This document shows positions 12,087 to 24,384 of a stretch of 64,000 nucleotides of DNA, one piece after another. The stretch spans positions 186,001 through 250,000 of the forward strand of contig JAHNUO010000006.1 of the NCBI GenBank assembly GCA_019787685.1, in the 5' to 3' direction. Source of the DNA: Chiua virens (Eukaryota > Basidiomycota > Agaricomycetes > Boletales > Boletaceae). Position 1 is the stretch's first letter, and each line of letters opens with the position of its first letter. Under the pieces are notes generated by a model, which searched no databases, had not been told where the DNA came from, and worked only from the letters and a program-made list of their open reading frames with translations. Both the position numbers and the translations under genes were made by a program.

Positions 12087-15000
12087 ATGGAGACAGGTAC
12101 AGCATTCTCGCTGCCCACTGTCGACCATACACAACACGCAGAAATCCTCGACATCAACCCCGTTTCCCATGTTGACATCGAGGAGGCCGAGGGCACCTTC
12201 AATGAGCTTGCCCGTCAGCTTTCTGGGCAATCGACATCCCACGCACACCCATCCAAGCAGACTTCGCGAACCGCCTCTATCTACGCTGGTGACTTGGAAA
12301 AGGGCGACAAGGCTGAAAAACCTTTCGACCTTCGGGAGTATCTTACGTCTTCGAACGATGCTAATGAAGCTGCTGGAATCAAGCACAAACATGTCGGTGT
12401 TACCTGGGAGGACCTTGAGGTCAAGATCATCGGAGGAGCTGATTTCAAGGTGGGTAGTTCCTCTCCTGCGCAACCCAATTTTGTTCACATGATATCTCCC
12501 TATAGATATATATACATACTTTTGGAGGTGAGTTCACAGCAGGGAAATTCATATAACCTGATGAGTCTGATCATGGTTTCATAGATGCGGTCGTTAATTT
12601 CTTTCTCGCCCCCTTTTTTTGGCTATGGGGCTACGTTACACGCTCAGTGTCTAAGCGACAATTGCCTACGAGAACGATCCTGCAAAAGTGTGCCACATCA
12701 TCGCTGTCAACCCTGCACCATACTGATTTATACTTGTAAAGATCATCAGGCGTCCTCAAGCCAGGTGAAATGTGTCTTGTTTTGGGCTGTCCGGGTGCTG
12801 GATGTTCCACTTTCCTGAAAAGTATCGCCGATAAGCGGGGCGAATATGCTGCCGTCGGCGGCGGCGTGCGGTACGCTGGTATCGATGCAGCGGAGATGGC
12901 CAAATACTACAAGGGAGAGATGGCCTATAACCAGGAAGGTACGGCATGCCAAACTTTGCAATCCTTAACCTCATCACACACCAGGCGATATCCATATATC
13001 TACATTGACCGTCGCTCAGACAATCGAATTTGCGCTCTCGACGAAGACACCGGGACCAGATGGGCGTCTGCCAGGCGTCTCTCGGAAAGAATTCGATGCT
13101 ATGGTTCAGGACGCCGTCCTGAAAATGCTCAACATTTCGCACACTCATCAAACTCTCGTCGGGGATGAGTTCGTGCGTGGTGTGTCCGGTGGCGAGCGGA
13201 AACGTGTGAGTATCGCCGAAATGATGGCGACTCGCGCTCGTGTTCAGTGCTGGGACAACTCGACACGTGGGCTCGATGCTTCAACTGCGTTGGACTTCGT
13301 CAAGAGCCTGCGTATCATGACTGACGTACTTGGTCAGACGACCTTCGTTAGCTTGTACGTTTGACATATCAAAACTCCGCGTTGACTAACATTACGATCA
13401 GGTACCAAGCCGGAGAGAGCATCTACGAACTGTTCGACAAAGTGCTTGTATTGGACCACGGCCGTCAGGTATACTTTGGACCTGCCTCGGAAGCTCGTGC
13501 ATACTTTGAGAACCTCGGATATCGATCCCTTCCCCGCCAAAGCACGCCTGATTATCTGACTGGGTGCACAGACACCAATGAACGTCAATTTTCCGATGGT
13601 CGCTCAGAGCTCGACACGCCGTCATCACCTGAAAGTCTTGAAAAAGCCTTTTGCACTTCGTCGACGTACTCCCAAGTCCAACGTTCGCTCAACGACTTCA
13701 AGCTTCGTATGGAGACTGAAAAGGAGGATCAAGAGACGTTCCGTGCTGCTGTGCTGGCCGACAAAAAGCGTGGTGTCTCTCGAAAGAGTCCCTATACGCT
13801 CGGTTTCGTTGGTCAAGTGAAGGCTCTTACGATCCGCCAATTCTGGGTCCGTCTTCAGAACAGGTTCCAGCTGACGACAAGTATTGGGGTTGCCATTGTT
13901 AGTCGTCATCTTTCATAGGGGACTAAGTTTGACCGTTTTTTTTTTAGATTCTGGCTTTGGTCGTTGGTGGTGCCTTCTTTGATTTACCTGACACAGCAGA
14001 GGGAGGATTTACACGCGGTAGTGTGATCTTTGTTGGACTTCTGACCGTTTGTCTGGAAGCGTTTTCTGAGGTATGCACCCATTCATTACTCGCATGCTCA
14101 AGCATTGTGCCAACTTTCTTTAGATGCCTACTATGATGCTGGGACGACCATTAGCAGACAAGCAGATCGACTATGGCTTTTACCGGCCCGCTGCCTTAGT
14201 GTTTGCCAACTTTTTTGCGGATATACCTTTCTCGGCTGTTCGAATCCTTCTTTTCAATGTGATCGTGTACTTCATGCCAAATCTGTGAGTCATACGAATC
14301 TTATACCTGTCTTGCCTCACGCTTTCTCAGTGCACGTTCCGCTGGCGCATTCTTCACTTACCACTTGTTTGTTTACTTGACCTTCCTCGCCATGCAAGGA
14401 TTCTTCCGTACGTTTGGATTATTGTGCTTCAACTTTCACGGCGCCTTCCGGCTTGCCACCTTTTTCCTCCCGAACATGATCCAGTATACGGGATACATGA
14501 TACCCACGTTCCAGATGAAACGATGGTTGTTTTGGATCGTAAGTGCTGTCCCGTTCTTCAGGAAACGTTCTCAATTTGGAATAGAGCTATCTGAATCCCC
14601 TGTCATATGCATGGGCTGGATTGATGGAGAACGAATTCATGCGCACGTCGATGATCTGCGACGGATCTTACGTTGTACCCAGGAATGGGCCAGGGGTGAC
14701 CATATACCCGTTCGTCATCGCATCTCGTTGACAGCCATGGATACTAATACGTTATGATAGTGACACTTTAGGTCCTAACCAAGTCTGTACCCTCTTTGGT
14801 TCACAGCCCGGCAGTGACGTCGTCAACGGCAACAACTATATAGAAGCCAGTTTTGGTATCACTTCTGCGGATATCTGGCGTCGCAATTTGGTTGTGATCA
14901 TCGCTTTCCTGATCTTCTTTATGTTCGCACAAGTGATTGCGATTGAATACTTCTCGGTGAGCTATCTTTCTGCTAAGACAATTGGAAATGAATTTATCGC

Positions 15001-17534
15001 TGAGAACTCACATTGAATCATTTGCAGCCTGCCGTGTTTGGTGGCTCAGTCTATATTTACGCCAAGGAAGATGGCGAGACGAAGGCGCTCAACGAAATTC
15101 AACGTGAGAAGAAAACTCGACGGAATGAGAAACACGACGTCGAGACGGAGAAACAATCGCACGATGAAGACAAGTGGGTTTCCATGCCGTAATTGAACTG
15201 TTGCGCGGTCTACTGACTGCCTCGTTAGGACTGCTCTGCAAGCTCACAGGAAGGCATTTACGTGGGAGAATCTCAACTATCATGTTCCCGTGCCCGGTGG
15301 GACCAGAAGGCTTCTTCACGACGTTCTTGGCTATGTTAAACCTGGGACATTGACCGCGTTGGTAGGCGCTTCTGGTGCAGGTGTGTTTGTATTGCGTCAA
15401 TTTGAGTGGCAACATGTGTAACACGTGCGACAGGTAAAACGACATGTCTTGACGTCCTCGCGCAGAGGAAAAACATTGGTGTCGTTACGGGTGACATCCT
15501 TGTCGATGGCCGCCCTATCGGTGCGGACTTTGCACGCGGAACTGCTTATGGTACGACACATGGCCCCTGTACTCTCAGCGTCATATAACTTCTATTGATA
15601 GCTGAACAAATGGATGTTCATGAAGGTACGGCAACAGTGAGAGAGGCCTTGCGTTTCTCCGCGTACTTGCGCCAACCTGCCGAAGTGCCTATCGAGGAGA
15701 AGAACCGATATGTCGAAGAAATCATCGAGTTGTTGGAACTTCAAGACTTTACGGAAGCGCTCGTGTTCACTTTGAGCGTCGAGGCGCGCAAAGCGTCTTA
15801 CGATCGGCGTTGAATTGGCGAGCAAGCCTGCGCTTCTGTTATTCCTGGACGAACCCACCTCGGGCTTGGATGCTCAAAGCGCATGGAACCTGGTTCGGTT
15901 TTTGCGTAAACTCGCGGATCAAGGGCAGGCCATTCTGTGTACCATTCACCAGCCCTCGAGTTTGTTGTTCGAGAGCTTTGACCGTCTCTTGCTGTTGGAG
16001 CGCGGGGGCGAGACCGTTTACTTTGGTGATATTGGCAAGGACTCGCAAGTCGTTCGTGAATACTTTGCCAGGAACGGGGCGGTTTGTCCTGCCAACGTAA
16101 ACCCTGCGGAATATATGCTTGAGGCGATTGGTGCCGGGCTTTCTCCGAGGGTCGGACCCCGTGATTGGAAGGATGTCTGGCTTGACTCTCCCGAGTACCA
16201 ACGGGTACGGGATGAGATCAACGAAATTAAGGCTCGGGGCTTGGCTATTCCCGATACTGAGCAAAGTCCACATGCGCACATGTATGTTGTCGATATCACG
16301 ATTCAGATGCACTGACCGATTCTGACCGTGATGATGCAGATGCAACATCCTTTTTGTACCAGCTGCGCACCGTCGTCAAGCGGAACAACATCGCGTTATG
16401 GCGTTCCCCCGATTATGTGTTCAGTAGGCTGTTTGTACATGCATTCTTCTCATTGTTCGTCTCGCTGTCGTTCCTCGACTTGGGGCATACCATACGCGAT
16501 CTGCAATATCGCGTCTTTGCAATGTGAGTCTCCCTCGTTTTCAGGATAAGATTGATATTGACGCTTATCTATCTGACAGTTTCTGGCTTGTCGTACTTCC
16601 TGCCATTATAATGGCTCAGCTCGAGCCCATCTTCATCTTCAACCGACGTAAGTAACCGAAACTATATTTGAATAAAGTTCTAAAACTATCATGATAGGAA
16701 CCTTCGTCCGAGAGGCATCCAGTCGGATATATTCACCCTACGTTTTCGCCATCGCCCAGCTCATTGGGGAAATTCCGTATTCGATTCTGTGCGCGACCGT
16801 GTACTGGGTCCTGATGGTGTACCCCATGCACTTTGGACAGGGTGTTGCTGGTCTGAACGGGACGGGCTTCCAGCTTTTGATCACCATCTTTATGGAGCTC
16901 TTTGGTGTTTCGATCGGTCAACTCGTCGCGGCATTGTCACCGTCCATCCAGATCGCTGTGCTCTTCAACCCCTTCATTAGCATGGTCCTTGCCATGTTCT
17001 GTGGTGTCACCATTCCGTATCCGACGATGGCCAGCTTCTGGCGAGACTGGCTCTACCAGCTGGTACCGTACACGCGGGTGTTGTCAGCCATGTTATCGAC
17101 GGAACTCCACGGCCTGGTTATCCAATGTGCCTCTGACGAATTCAACGTCTTCACCCCGCCAGCAAACCAGACGTGTCAAGAAGTGGGCAGGCGACTTTGT
17201 CAGCGCGTTTGGCGGGTATCTCGACAATCCGCTCGCCGACGACCGCGTGTCGTTACTGTGAATACTCGGTACGTAGTGCTCGTCGGAACGTGTGTGCATT
17301 CGCTTGAGTTGCTAACTGCGATGGTGGAACGAAACAGGTCGGAGACGAATTCTACACGCCGTTGAATATCTCGTATGACACACGCTGGCGCGATGCGTTC
17401 ATTTTGTTTTCGTACTTTGTCTTCAATGTCATCGTGACGATCGGTGCGTGCCACGTTCAGTCTTGTTAAATTTCGCTGATAATTTTGGTCTGCTCACAGT
17501 TGCATCGCGGTACCTGCGGTATGCCAAACGGTGA
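12087..17534 (+). CDS. PDR-type (ABCG) multidrug ABC transporter, one frame break in NBD2
   Basis: Full-size plasma-membrane efflux pump, (NBD-TMD)x2. Start [17 protein letters not shown]1 has the PDR-specific degenerate Walker A GCPGAGCS (Cys for Lys), signature [10 protein letters not shown] and Walker B region WDNSTRGLD. The first membrane domain runs from about 13.9 to 15.0 kb. NBD2 has a normal Walker A (GASGAGKTT, split by an intron), the diverged signature [15 protein letters not shown] and [15 protein letters not shown] second membrane domain follows, ending YLRYAKR and TGA at 17532. This uneven pair of ATP sites is normal for the family. More than a dozen introns interrupt it. One extra base near 15793 (AAA-G-CGT) shifts the frame exactly inside the NBD2 signature; no intron can absorb it. 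Outside that site the two flanking frames join perfectly, so I treat this as one gene. Confidence 0.93.
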
Positions 17535-18073
17535 CGGTGACGGGGATGAACCCATTGTTTCTTTTTCTTGGTCTTTTCACTGCACGTAACCTTATTAGAT
17601 TTATCATGGAATATCAAGGAATGGCTATGTTTAGATTTCTTACGATTGCCTGCAGTCACGCAGGTTGTTATGTCGTAGTATACGCCTATAATGTGATTCA
17701 CAACGTGAATGGGATCATTGAGTCCATGTTGAGGCGTCAGTTAGTGTACTAAGATTCGAAATGGGCAATGTTAACTCGGAAGCCTGAGCGGTTTTCAAAG
17801 GTGCTCACCAGATACGTACGCTCTGAGAGTCCTGTTATCACCGAGATATTGATGATAAATCTCCTGGCATGATCCTGTACTAGTATGCGTACCTGTATGA
17901 AAAGTATAAGTAATCCCGAGTCGATGACGTCTTGATGAGCCCGTCCTGACTCCCGAACCCTGAGAAATGATTATCAAGATACATCACGTGCTGGTATCAC
18001 TGAGCTCGGCGGCTTTGTCAGCTGCTGACAGATGGACGCATGTGATCTACCTTGATGAGGTGTTGGCGGGGGG

Positions 18074-18080
18074 TATATAA
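18074..18080 (+). promoter_or_regulatory. TATA box of the thioredoxin gene
   Basis: TATATAA after a G-run, 65-71 bp upstream of the ATG at 18145. Confidence 0.6.
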
Positions 18081-18144
18081 GACTGATTTGTCCAGTCAAC
18101 CTTTCAGAGTCAAGCCCATTCACAAGCGCTAAGCACAAATAATC

Positions 18145-18680
18145 ATGGCTGTCACGACAATCGAATCCCTGTCCCAATTCAAAGAAATCGTACGTAACAT
18201 TCGTAACACCCTTCCAGACACGGTATCTAAATAATAACCCTATTCATCGACACACGTAGATCGCCGGCGACGAAGTTGCCTTGATCGATTTTTACGCCGA
18301 CTGGTGCGGGCCGTGCAAGATGATCTCGCCCCTTTTTGCGAAATCCGCAGAGGAGTACCAGCAGGTCAAATTTTACAAGGTCGACATTGACAAGGTGCCG
18401 GATGTCGCGGAAGAGGTTGGAGTTCGATCTGTTAGTTGTTCTCTCTCTTCTCATCTTTCTTGGGTAACTGGTCGTTGATGTTTTATCTCCCATCACTTCT
18501 GATATAAGATACCCTTGTTTCACGCATGGAAGAACGACAAGAAGATCGGTGAACTCCTCGGTGCTAACGTAGGCGCTTTGAAGGTATGTATTTTATTCGG
18601 CATGTCGTCGTTGCTGTGTGGAGAGCGCCGACTGATTCTTTATCCAGGATCTCGTCCAGAAAGGTGTCTCGTTGGCGTAG
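18145..18680 (+). CDS. TRX1: Thioredoxin
   Basis: Small dithiol-disulfide oxidoreductase that reduces ribonucleotide reductase, peroxiredoxins and other targets. Spliced product of about 104 residues: MAVTTIESLSQFKEI, then a central strand and active site VALIDFYADWCGPCKMISPL, then FYKVDIDKVPDVAEEVGVRS. The cis-proline strand IPLFHAWKNDKKIGELLGAN follows, and the C-terminus is DLVQKGVSLA with TAG at 18678. There are three GT-AG introns; one falls immediately before the cis-Pro strand. All catalytic residues (WCGPC, buried Asp in DFYA, cis-Pro) are present. No targeting peptide is visible, so it is probably cytosolic. Compare the atypical relative at 26338-26829. Confidence 0.95.
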
Positions 18681-19531
18681 ATTGTCTTGTTATGTTCCGA
18701 TGATTAGTGCCGAATGTTATCGTCATGTGTAGATCTAGGTCACTGTATGATATTATTAGAGTTCCGATGCTTTGCGTTGCCCAGACTACACCTTCTATTC
18801 ACAAGCTCCTGGACGTACTTGCGCTAAACAGAAATCTGCTCGATGCTTCTGGATCTTCACAAAACGTACAAATCTTCTGATGGTAATGCGTCTCGAATAG
18901 CCAGCTATAGCGAGCGGCCCGAGTTCGCCGCCTCATTCGCAATCACATCTTTGAAGAAGTCAAAGTCATCTGAATAGACTGAACTCCATGATGTACTCCC
19001 CGTTTAGCTCCTTCTGAAGCACAAATTTTACTGTGCAAGCCTGGGTTTTCAATAATGTCACATCCGAGTCATCTAATATACAATCATGCAACATTGATAC
19101 AATTTCGCACCATTCCGACGAATCATTAATCAGGCACACTCTAGGGTCCCGGGCCGGGACAGCCGTTTGCCCTTCACTGGCACCTTCTCCCGGGGGGTCA
19201 ACGTTTCAATGATCGTCCTTGTTTGTAATTTGTAAGGAACACATCGCGTTCACGAGCTGTGGACAGTCTCGACGCCCGCTCGCCACTAGTCTCATGTACA
19301 CGTTTTCTCCCTTTCTTTCCTGCTTCCTATGACATTACACATACTTATCAGTACAGTCTTTATCTTCTCCTTTCACCATATGACAGTCCTTTATTTCTTT
19401 CAATGTTCTTTACCTACGTCATGCTTTACTCGTCACAGTTCCTGAGACAATTGTCTTGTAGTATATAAAGTCTGCCCGTACTCAAGTTTCGCCATCGAAT
19501 TGAATCCCAGTGAATCAAACCTCTTGCACAC
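18681..19531. other. Intergenic region without recognised gene
   Basis: Short ORFs only. AT-rich and pyrimidine-rich patches near 19260-19440 have no coding pattern that I can support. Confidence 0.5.
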
Positions 19532-20520
19532 TCAGCTTATCATTTCCGAATTCAGGCCTCTAGATCGTTTGCGTGCCTCGGCAGCAGCGGTCTTCCTACA
19601 AGTTTGAAGGCCGGGCCCGGACATCGTCTTGTGACGGTAAATGAAGCGTTTGACTTTCCGTTGCAAGACGACATCCAAGCCTTGTTGCGTTAGAGGTCTG
19701 TCGCCAGGAGTCCATGGTGCCTGGAAAGCAAAAATCAATGAGTAACGATCACAACGCATGATATACGTACGGGGGTGACCTGGAATGAAATTGTCTCCGC
19801 GTCGATCCCGTCGATGTCGGCCAGCCAGCCAAAGTTCTGTTCCGGCTCTTCTGATGCAGCCAAGTCGCTCCACCGGGATCCGCAGAAGAAGGCCCGAGAC
19901 GAATGTATCGAACGCCTAACAGTCATGTTCTCGAGCCACTCGAATCCTTTCAACTTGTTGCGCTGGTACCCTTTGCTGGTGCATTTGCATGCAGACATCA
20001 TCATCTGTTTCCCCAGGAAGGGGCTAGGACGGTCGATTTGAGCAGAAGATCAAAACATGTTCGGAATAATACGTACCAGGCTCTGGGCAAGCATCTCAAA
20101 CGAGATGCTGCCGCTCGACCACCAATCTATCCCGTAACCGGCATCATACGGCTCATCCATTAATAATTCGAGGGCCACATAAGCGGGATTCCCAATGATG
20201 GTCTAGTTTAGTGCGTAGGATTTGCAGACCCCATGCCTACCAGGCGGCAAAAGGTGTCTGTCCTCCCTGATAAGGAGGGTTTCTGGCTTGAAATTACAAT
20301 GAACCAGTCAAAGCTCAAAGTATTTCTGCAAATACCCCTAGGCAGAGAGAGACCATATTGAGGTAGTGGTGTGTGGTCTGCTGGTAGAGGCCAAGGCTTT
20401 CTCGCCTTCGACCTGGGACATATTCGAGTAGGAGGTAAAGCTTAAAGGTTGAGGGAGTCGTCGAAGGCTGTTCCAACAATACGGCGTGACGAAAGACAAA
20501 GTGCCATTATAATTAGCTAA
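19532..20520 (-). pseudogene. AGC-type protein kinase remnant
   Basis: Reading downward from 20520, fragments match a Ser/Thr kinase. They are a hinge (TFKLYLLLEYVPG), the catalytic-loop region LVHCNFKPETLLI, an activation/APE segment (IGNPAYVALELLMDEPYDAG, then IDWWS) and a C-terminal tail to 19532. Several essential parts are broken: HRD is HCN (no catalytic Asp), an in-frame TGA lies just before it (20308-20310), no DFG segment is found between the loop and the activation segment, and APE reads ALE. The N-lobe with glycine loop and Lys is missing, because sequence above 20540 belongs to another ORF. I call it a truncated, decayed copy. It shows no close match to the intact AGC kinase at 55158-59670. 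Confidence 0.6.
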
Positions 20521-20543
20521 GCATATTATTTTCTACCGAGACG

Positions 20544-21234
20544 ATGAGGTCCCGGTCGACATCCGAACCAGGACCATTACAAAGGGACAATGTTCTCCTC
20601 AGACGGCCTGCCATTACAACAGTCGTCCTTCTCGCCACCCTGATTGTTCCCGTCGCTGTCCTCCCATATACTCTTGTTTCCCGGCGTATCTCCCGCCTGA
20701 CGAATCAGGTCGATCACATCGTTGCTGTCAATACAGATCTACAGAACGTTGTCTCCAAGTCTGTACACGATATCGCACTCAGACGAGAGGAGCTGGCACG
20801 TGCAATATCCCTCCTGAAGAATTCCAAGAGCGAAATAGCACACTTGCGCCGCGACATATCTCAGACCCAAACCCAGTTACAGTCTTTCCAGTCTGCCACA
20901 CGTACAGAGTTGCAGTCCTCTTTGGATGAGAAAAAACTAACCAGGCAAGCTTACCTTACTAGTGCATCATTGTGCAATCTGCACTCGCCACTCATATTCA
21001 TATTCTTTAGCCATTTTTCAAGGTTCTTTCCGTCTTCGAAGGTGGGGCAGAAGGGGTCTCCGTGAGATGGGGGTGGCCAGCCTGGAAAGCACAGATCTAA
21101 GGAAACGTGCCAGCTCTAGATGGACAGGGGTGCAGGATGCTGAAGCGGGAAAACAGCAGACTCGAATTAGTGAAACGCTAAAGTACGATACCAAGGCAAC
21201 AAAGACAGAAACAATTAGGGAAAACCACATCTAA
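20544..21234 (+). CDS. Hypothetical membrane-anchored coiled-coil protein
   Basis: ATG 20544 opens a frame of 173 codons (to 21065). It has a Ser/Arg-rich start, one hydrophobic segment at residues 24-45 (VVLLATLIVPVAVLPYTLV), and then a long helical, coiled-coil-like region (residues about 50-135, e.g. REELARAISLLKNSKSEIA). Downstream, 21068-21234 in another frame could form a final exon (MGVASLESTDLRKRASSRW, ending TIRENHI), but the join is unresolved. I recognise no family. The ATG starts about 24 bp from the truncated end of the kinase remnant on the other strand. It may be a short single-pass membrane protein or part of a larger rearranged gene. Confidence 0.4.
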
Positions 21235-22069
21235 GAGGGAACAGGGAGGGTGGGCTGATGATGAAGGCTGCACGACTACGCTAAGGAGTGGATGCAATGA
21301 CGTCGCGGCGGATGCTTGCAAGGAGCAAACGCCCTTGGACTCCCATGCCAAGTGGCAGTCTTCTTATGTCATTTACAAAAAAAAAGGGCACGACTTGGCT
21401 CAACCGACGACTGCAACACGAACTTGAACGAATGCTGAGTTCTGCTTGCAAAACATGCAGATAGGATACGATGGTACCTTGTGAACCTCACTTACTGCCT
21501 CTCCTCCCAATGACACCACAGCCTAAGCGTGAAATCACGATGCTACGACACGGATTGCATCGCTCTCCTGTTGTGTCGCCACATTGTTGCTCTCTTGCAA
21601 TTGACATGTTACATGTCACCTGTCAAGCCATGAGGAATATTGAATACAGGCAGTCATACTGCGCATACCGCGGCAACTGACGAAAACTTATTTTATCGTC
21701 ACAGGCATCACGAGAAGGGCTACGCGTAACCGTTCACGAGTGGATGGCAGTGGGAAACAGCGGAGGGGATATGGCGAGTGTTGGAAAGGTATGAGGTCAT
21801 TCTACTGAAACGGAACTGAGATTAATAGAAGACTACAGGTGATGCGCGTGCACTGGAAGTCACGGCTGGACGCGTGACGTGCTGCCAGTGAAGCAAAGCA
21901 GGCGTAGCACAGATCACTTGGACTGGGCAATATTCACGATCCTTTATCTCTTAATTCAGCCTGCGGACCGATTGCGGACCGGAGCCAGTGAGGCTATTCC
22001 AATTCTCCCCCTCATCCCCGCCTCTCATCCCTCACTCATCGTATATTCACCAGCTTATTGATAACACCA
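21235..22069. other. Intergenic region without recognised gene
   Basis: Only short ORFs on both strands. Nothing with protein-family character is seen. Confidence 0.5.
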
Positions 22070-23500
22070 TGAGCACAAGCAACCCTACTCAATTTGCCGA
22101 TACAACCTGGTATGTACATCATGATGCTCAACTTAATCATGGTGCTGGGATACACTGAGCGCCGCGCTTATAGGACAAAAAAAAATCACCATCAAAGGTA
22201 TGTTCCAATGCATAATGTTGGGTTTACATGCGAAGTTGCCTTGTCCAGACGCTGAACTTCGCAATCAAAACCGGTGTACTCGTAAGCTCTCCCGTGGGAG
22301 GCCAAGGGAATTTGTCGTCCAGTTTTCCATAGGCGGTACCTCAAAGTTGATGAACAGTGCGACGAGAAACAGAATCTCACCTCCTAAAGACAAGTCGTTC
22401 TCTTTGTGCGTGCATATGTCCTGTACTTCATGCCAGGAAACTGAGGATCATCAGTGATGCGGACGATCATTCTGTCCTCGATGTCAAGATTACTCAGAAT
22501 CATGAACTAGCCGGAGATCTTTCTGCTGCTGTCAGTGAGAGAAATTTGAAGGATGGAGGTATACGAGGCTGTGCTGCATCACAGCCGCGCGCTTCGTCGC
22601 TCAGGGAGTCGACACAGGAAAAAACATTGTTGAACAACTTAAAGCTGAGGAATTGTGGACCACTTGGGAATTTCTATTGGACCGTGTGGAGAAATTTATC
22701 AAGGTTGTGGCCAGTATCGCCGAGGTATGAATCAGTCCATTCGGCGTTTTGGCAGGCTCATGCTCTAAACTCAACATAGATCCCGTACGCATCACTGTGA
22801 TGTCAGTCGTAGGCAAGGTCAATCTGTTCCCGTTTCTCCGTATTCGCGCTACCACTGGTGCAGATGGTCGAGATGATGATGATTCGCACAGGTGCTTAAG
22901 AAGCAGAAATTCGTGACCATCAAATTGTCCACCTGTCAAGCATAATGAAGGATGCCTTTACCCTCGTCTGCGACGCCCGACACTCCGAGAAGATCAAATT
23001 GCACCACGAGACAACAATGCTTCCTAATCTAGCAAGTGACGGAATGCGGATATTTCATTGCTGAGTAGGCAAAGCCAGAGGGTTTCTGTCAGTCACTGCC
23101 GGCGATATACAGGAATATCTACCACTGATACTTGTTTCTAGGGTTTCGGACGGCAAAGTACACCCTCAACTTCGATATCTACCGAAAGATCTCAGCTTAT
23201 GAGGAGAAACTAAAAGCACTCCAAGTTCAGTTTCTAAACGAGATTGCACTAGGCTCACTGTCGTGTGTATGATGAACATCGTGGAGCAGATCGGTATGTC
23301 CTTGGCTTGTCATTTTGATCAGCTATTCATCGATGAATGATGCAGCGGAGCTCGCTGACCTGAACGACGTGTCATATGCGCCGGGTGTTAGGTACAGTTG
23401 GGAGATGGAATGTCTCTCTGGAGGTCGCAAGGCCTTACTAGATGTACTCGCGGCCGGAACCTTCTCGAGTCGCGAGACAAAACGTATCCCATAGGCAAGG
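22070..23500 (+). pseudogene. STAND/NLR-type protein, degenerate N-terminal part
   Basis: Pieces in order resemble the helical N-terminal region that precedes the NACHT ATPase in agaricomycete STAND/NLR proteins. They are MSTSNPTQFADTTW at 22070, then ELWTTWEFLLDRVEKFIK with VVASIAE (about 22650-22721). Next come HLSSIMKDAFTLVCDARHSE (about 22930-22990) and a pre-NACHT linker, ELADLNDVSYAPGVRYSWEM with CLSGGRKALLDVLA (about 23350-23450). The pieces lie in different frames with stops between them, and no P-loop (GxxGxGKS/T) follows before the convergent WHI2-like gene. Such proteins are candidates for non-self recognition in fungi. This one looks truncated and dead. The assignment rests on pattern memory, so confidence is modest. 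Confidence 0.42.
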
Positions 23501-24384
23501 ATCCCTCTATTTGTCATCTAGCCTCAAAGCTATCAGCAAGCCTCACAGCCGAATCAAATTCGCTCCAGTGGCCCAATCTGACACAAGGAAGGTGATGTTT
23601 CTTATTTTTTTTTAAAAAAGTGAGATGCAAAATATTTCGCGTCCGTTGGAGAACTGTACTAAGTTCGGCGAACCTGTAGTGAATAGCGGCGAGGTGAATG
23701 AGCACTCCGAGCATATAATGAACTGAACCGAATAAGTCGGGACTCGACTCGTTTAGAACGACTTCAGAGAAATCGTACGTGTAATACCTCCGTTGTCGTC
23801 CCTCGATCTCTGCTGCTTCCGAGATTTTGTTATTAGAGCTTTCGTTCAAGCATGCGTGGTTCAGCGTATGATCGACATGAGACGGTCGTCCTGTCGAATC
23901 AATCGTCAGGTGTTATCATCTGGACGGGATTTGCAGCGTACGCTTACTCGAGTCTGAATCGGACCACTCAAGCGCTTGCAGGTATCACGAACGCCACAGG
24001 CTAAACAGACTTGCTTTGTCAACAGTTCTAAAAATCGGTCTTGACAACGCGAGGGTAAGATAAACCTCCCCCGGAGACATCATTATGTGATCATTACGAA
24101 ACCCATAAGTCCTCGGCACCAATCGGATTGGGTTGTCCGTGCTCTGCGTTGCTTTAAAGCCTGAGACGATCAACTCCATTCCGGATATCGCGGGAATCCC
24201 CGAGTTCAATCGAGCGAGCTACGACTGACAGTGGCACTCAGTGCTCAGCATGCTAAGCCAGACTGCGATACTAGCGTGCGTTATATCATTATAGTAGGCT
24301 GCACATGGACGATAGGTATAGATGATAATCCCGTGGAATTGGATTATGGTCGCCGAGTGTGAAAAAGAAAGAACGTGTCCTGTG
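23501..24384. other. Intergenic region, possible decay zone
   Basis: No coding pattern supported. Weak ORFs on the minus strand only. Confidence 0.45.

Noticed and set aside
12776..13260. Degenerate Walker A (GCPGAGCS) and WDNSTRGLD in PDR NBD1 as mutations
   Set aside because: Cys for Lys in Walker A and Asn in the Walker B region are normal features of the PDR subfamily.
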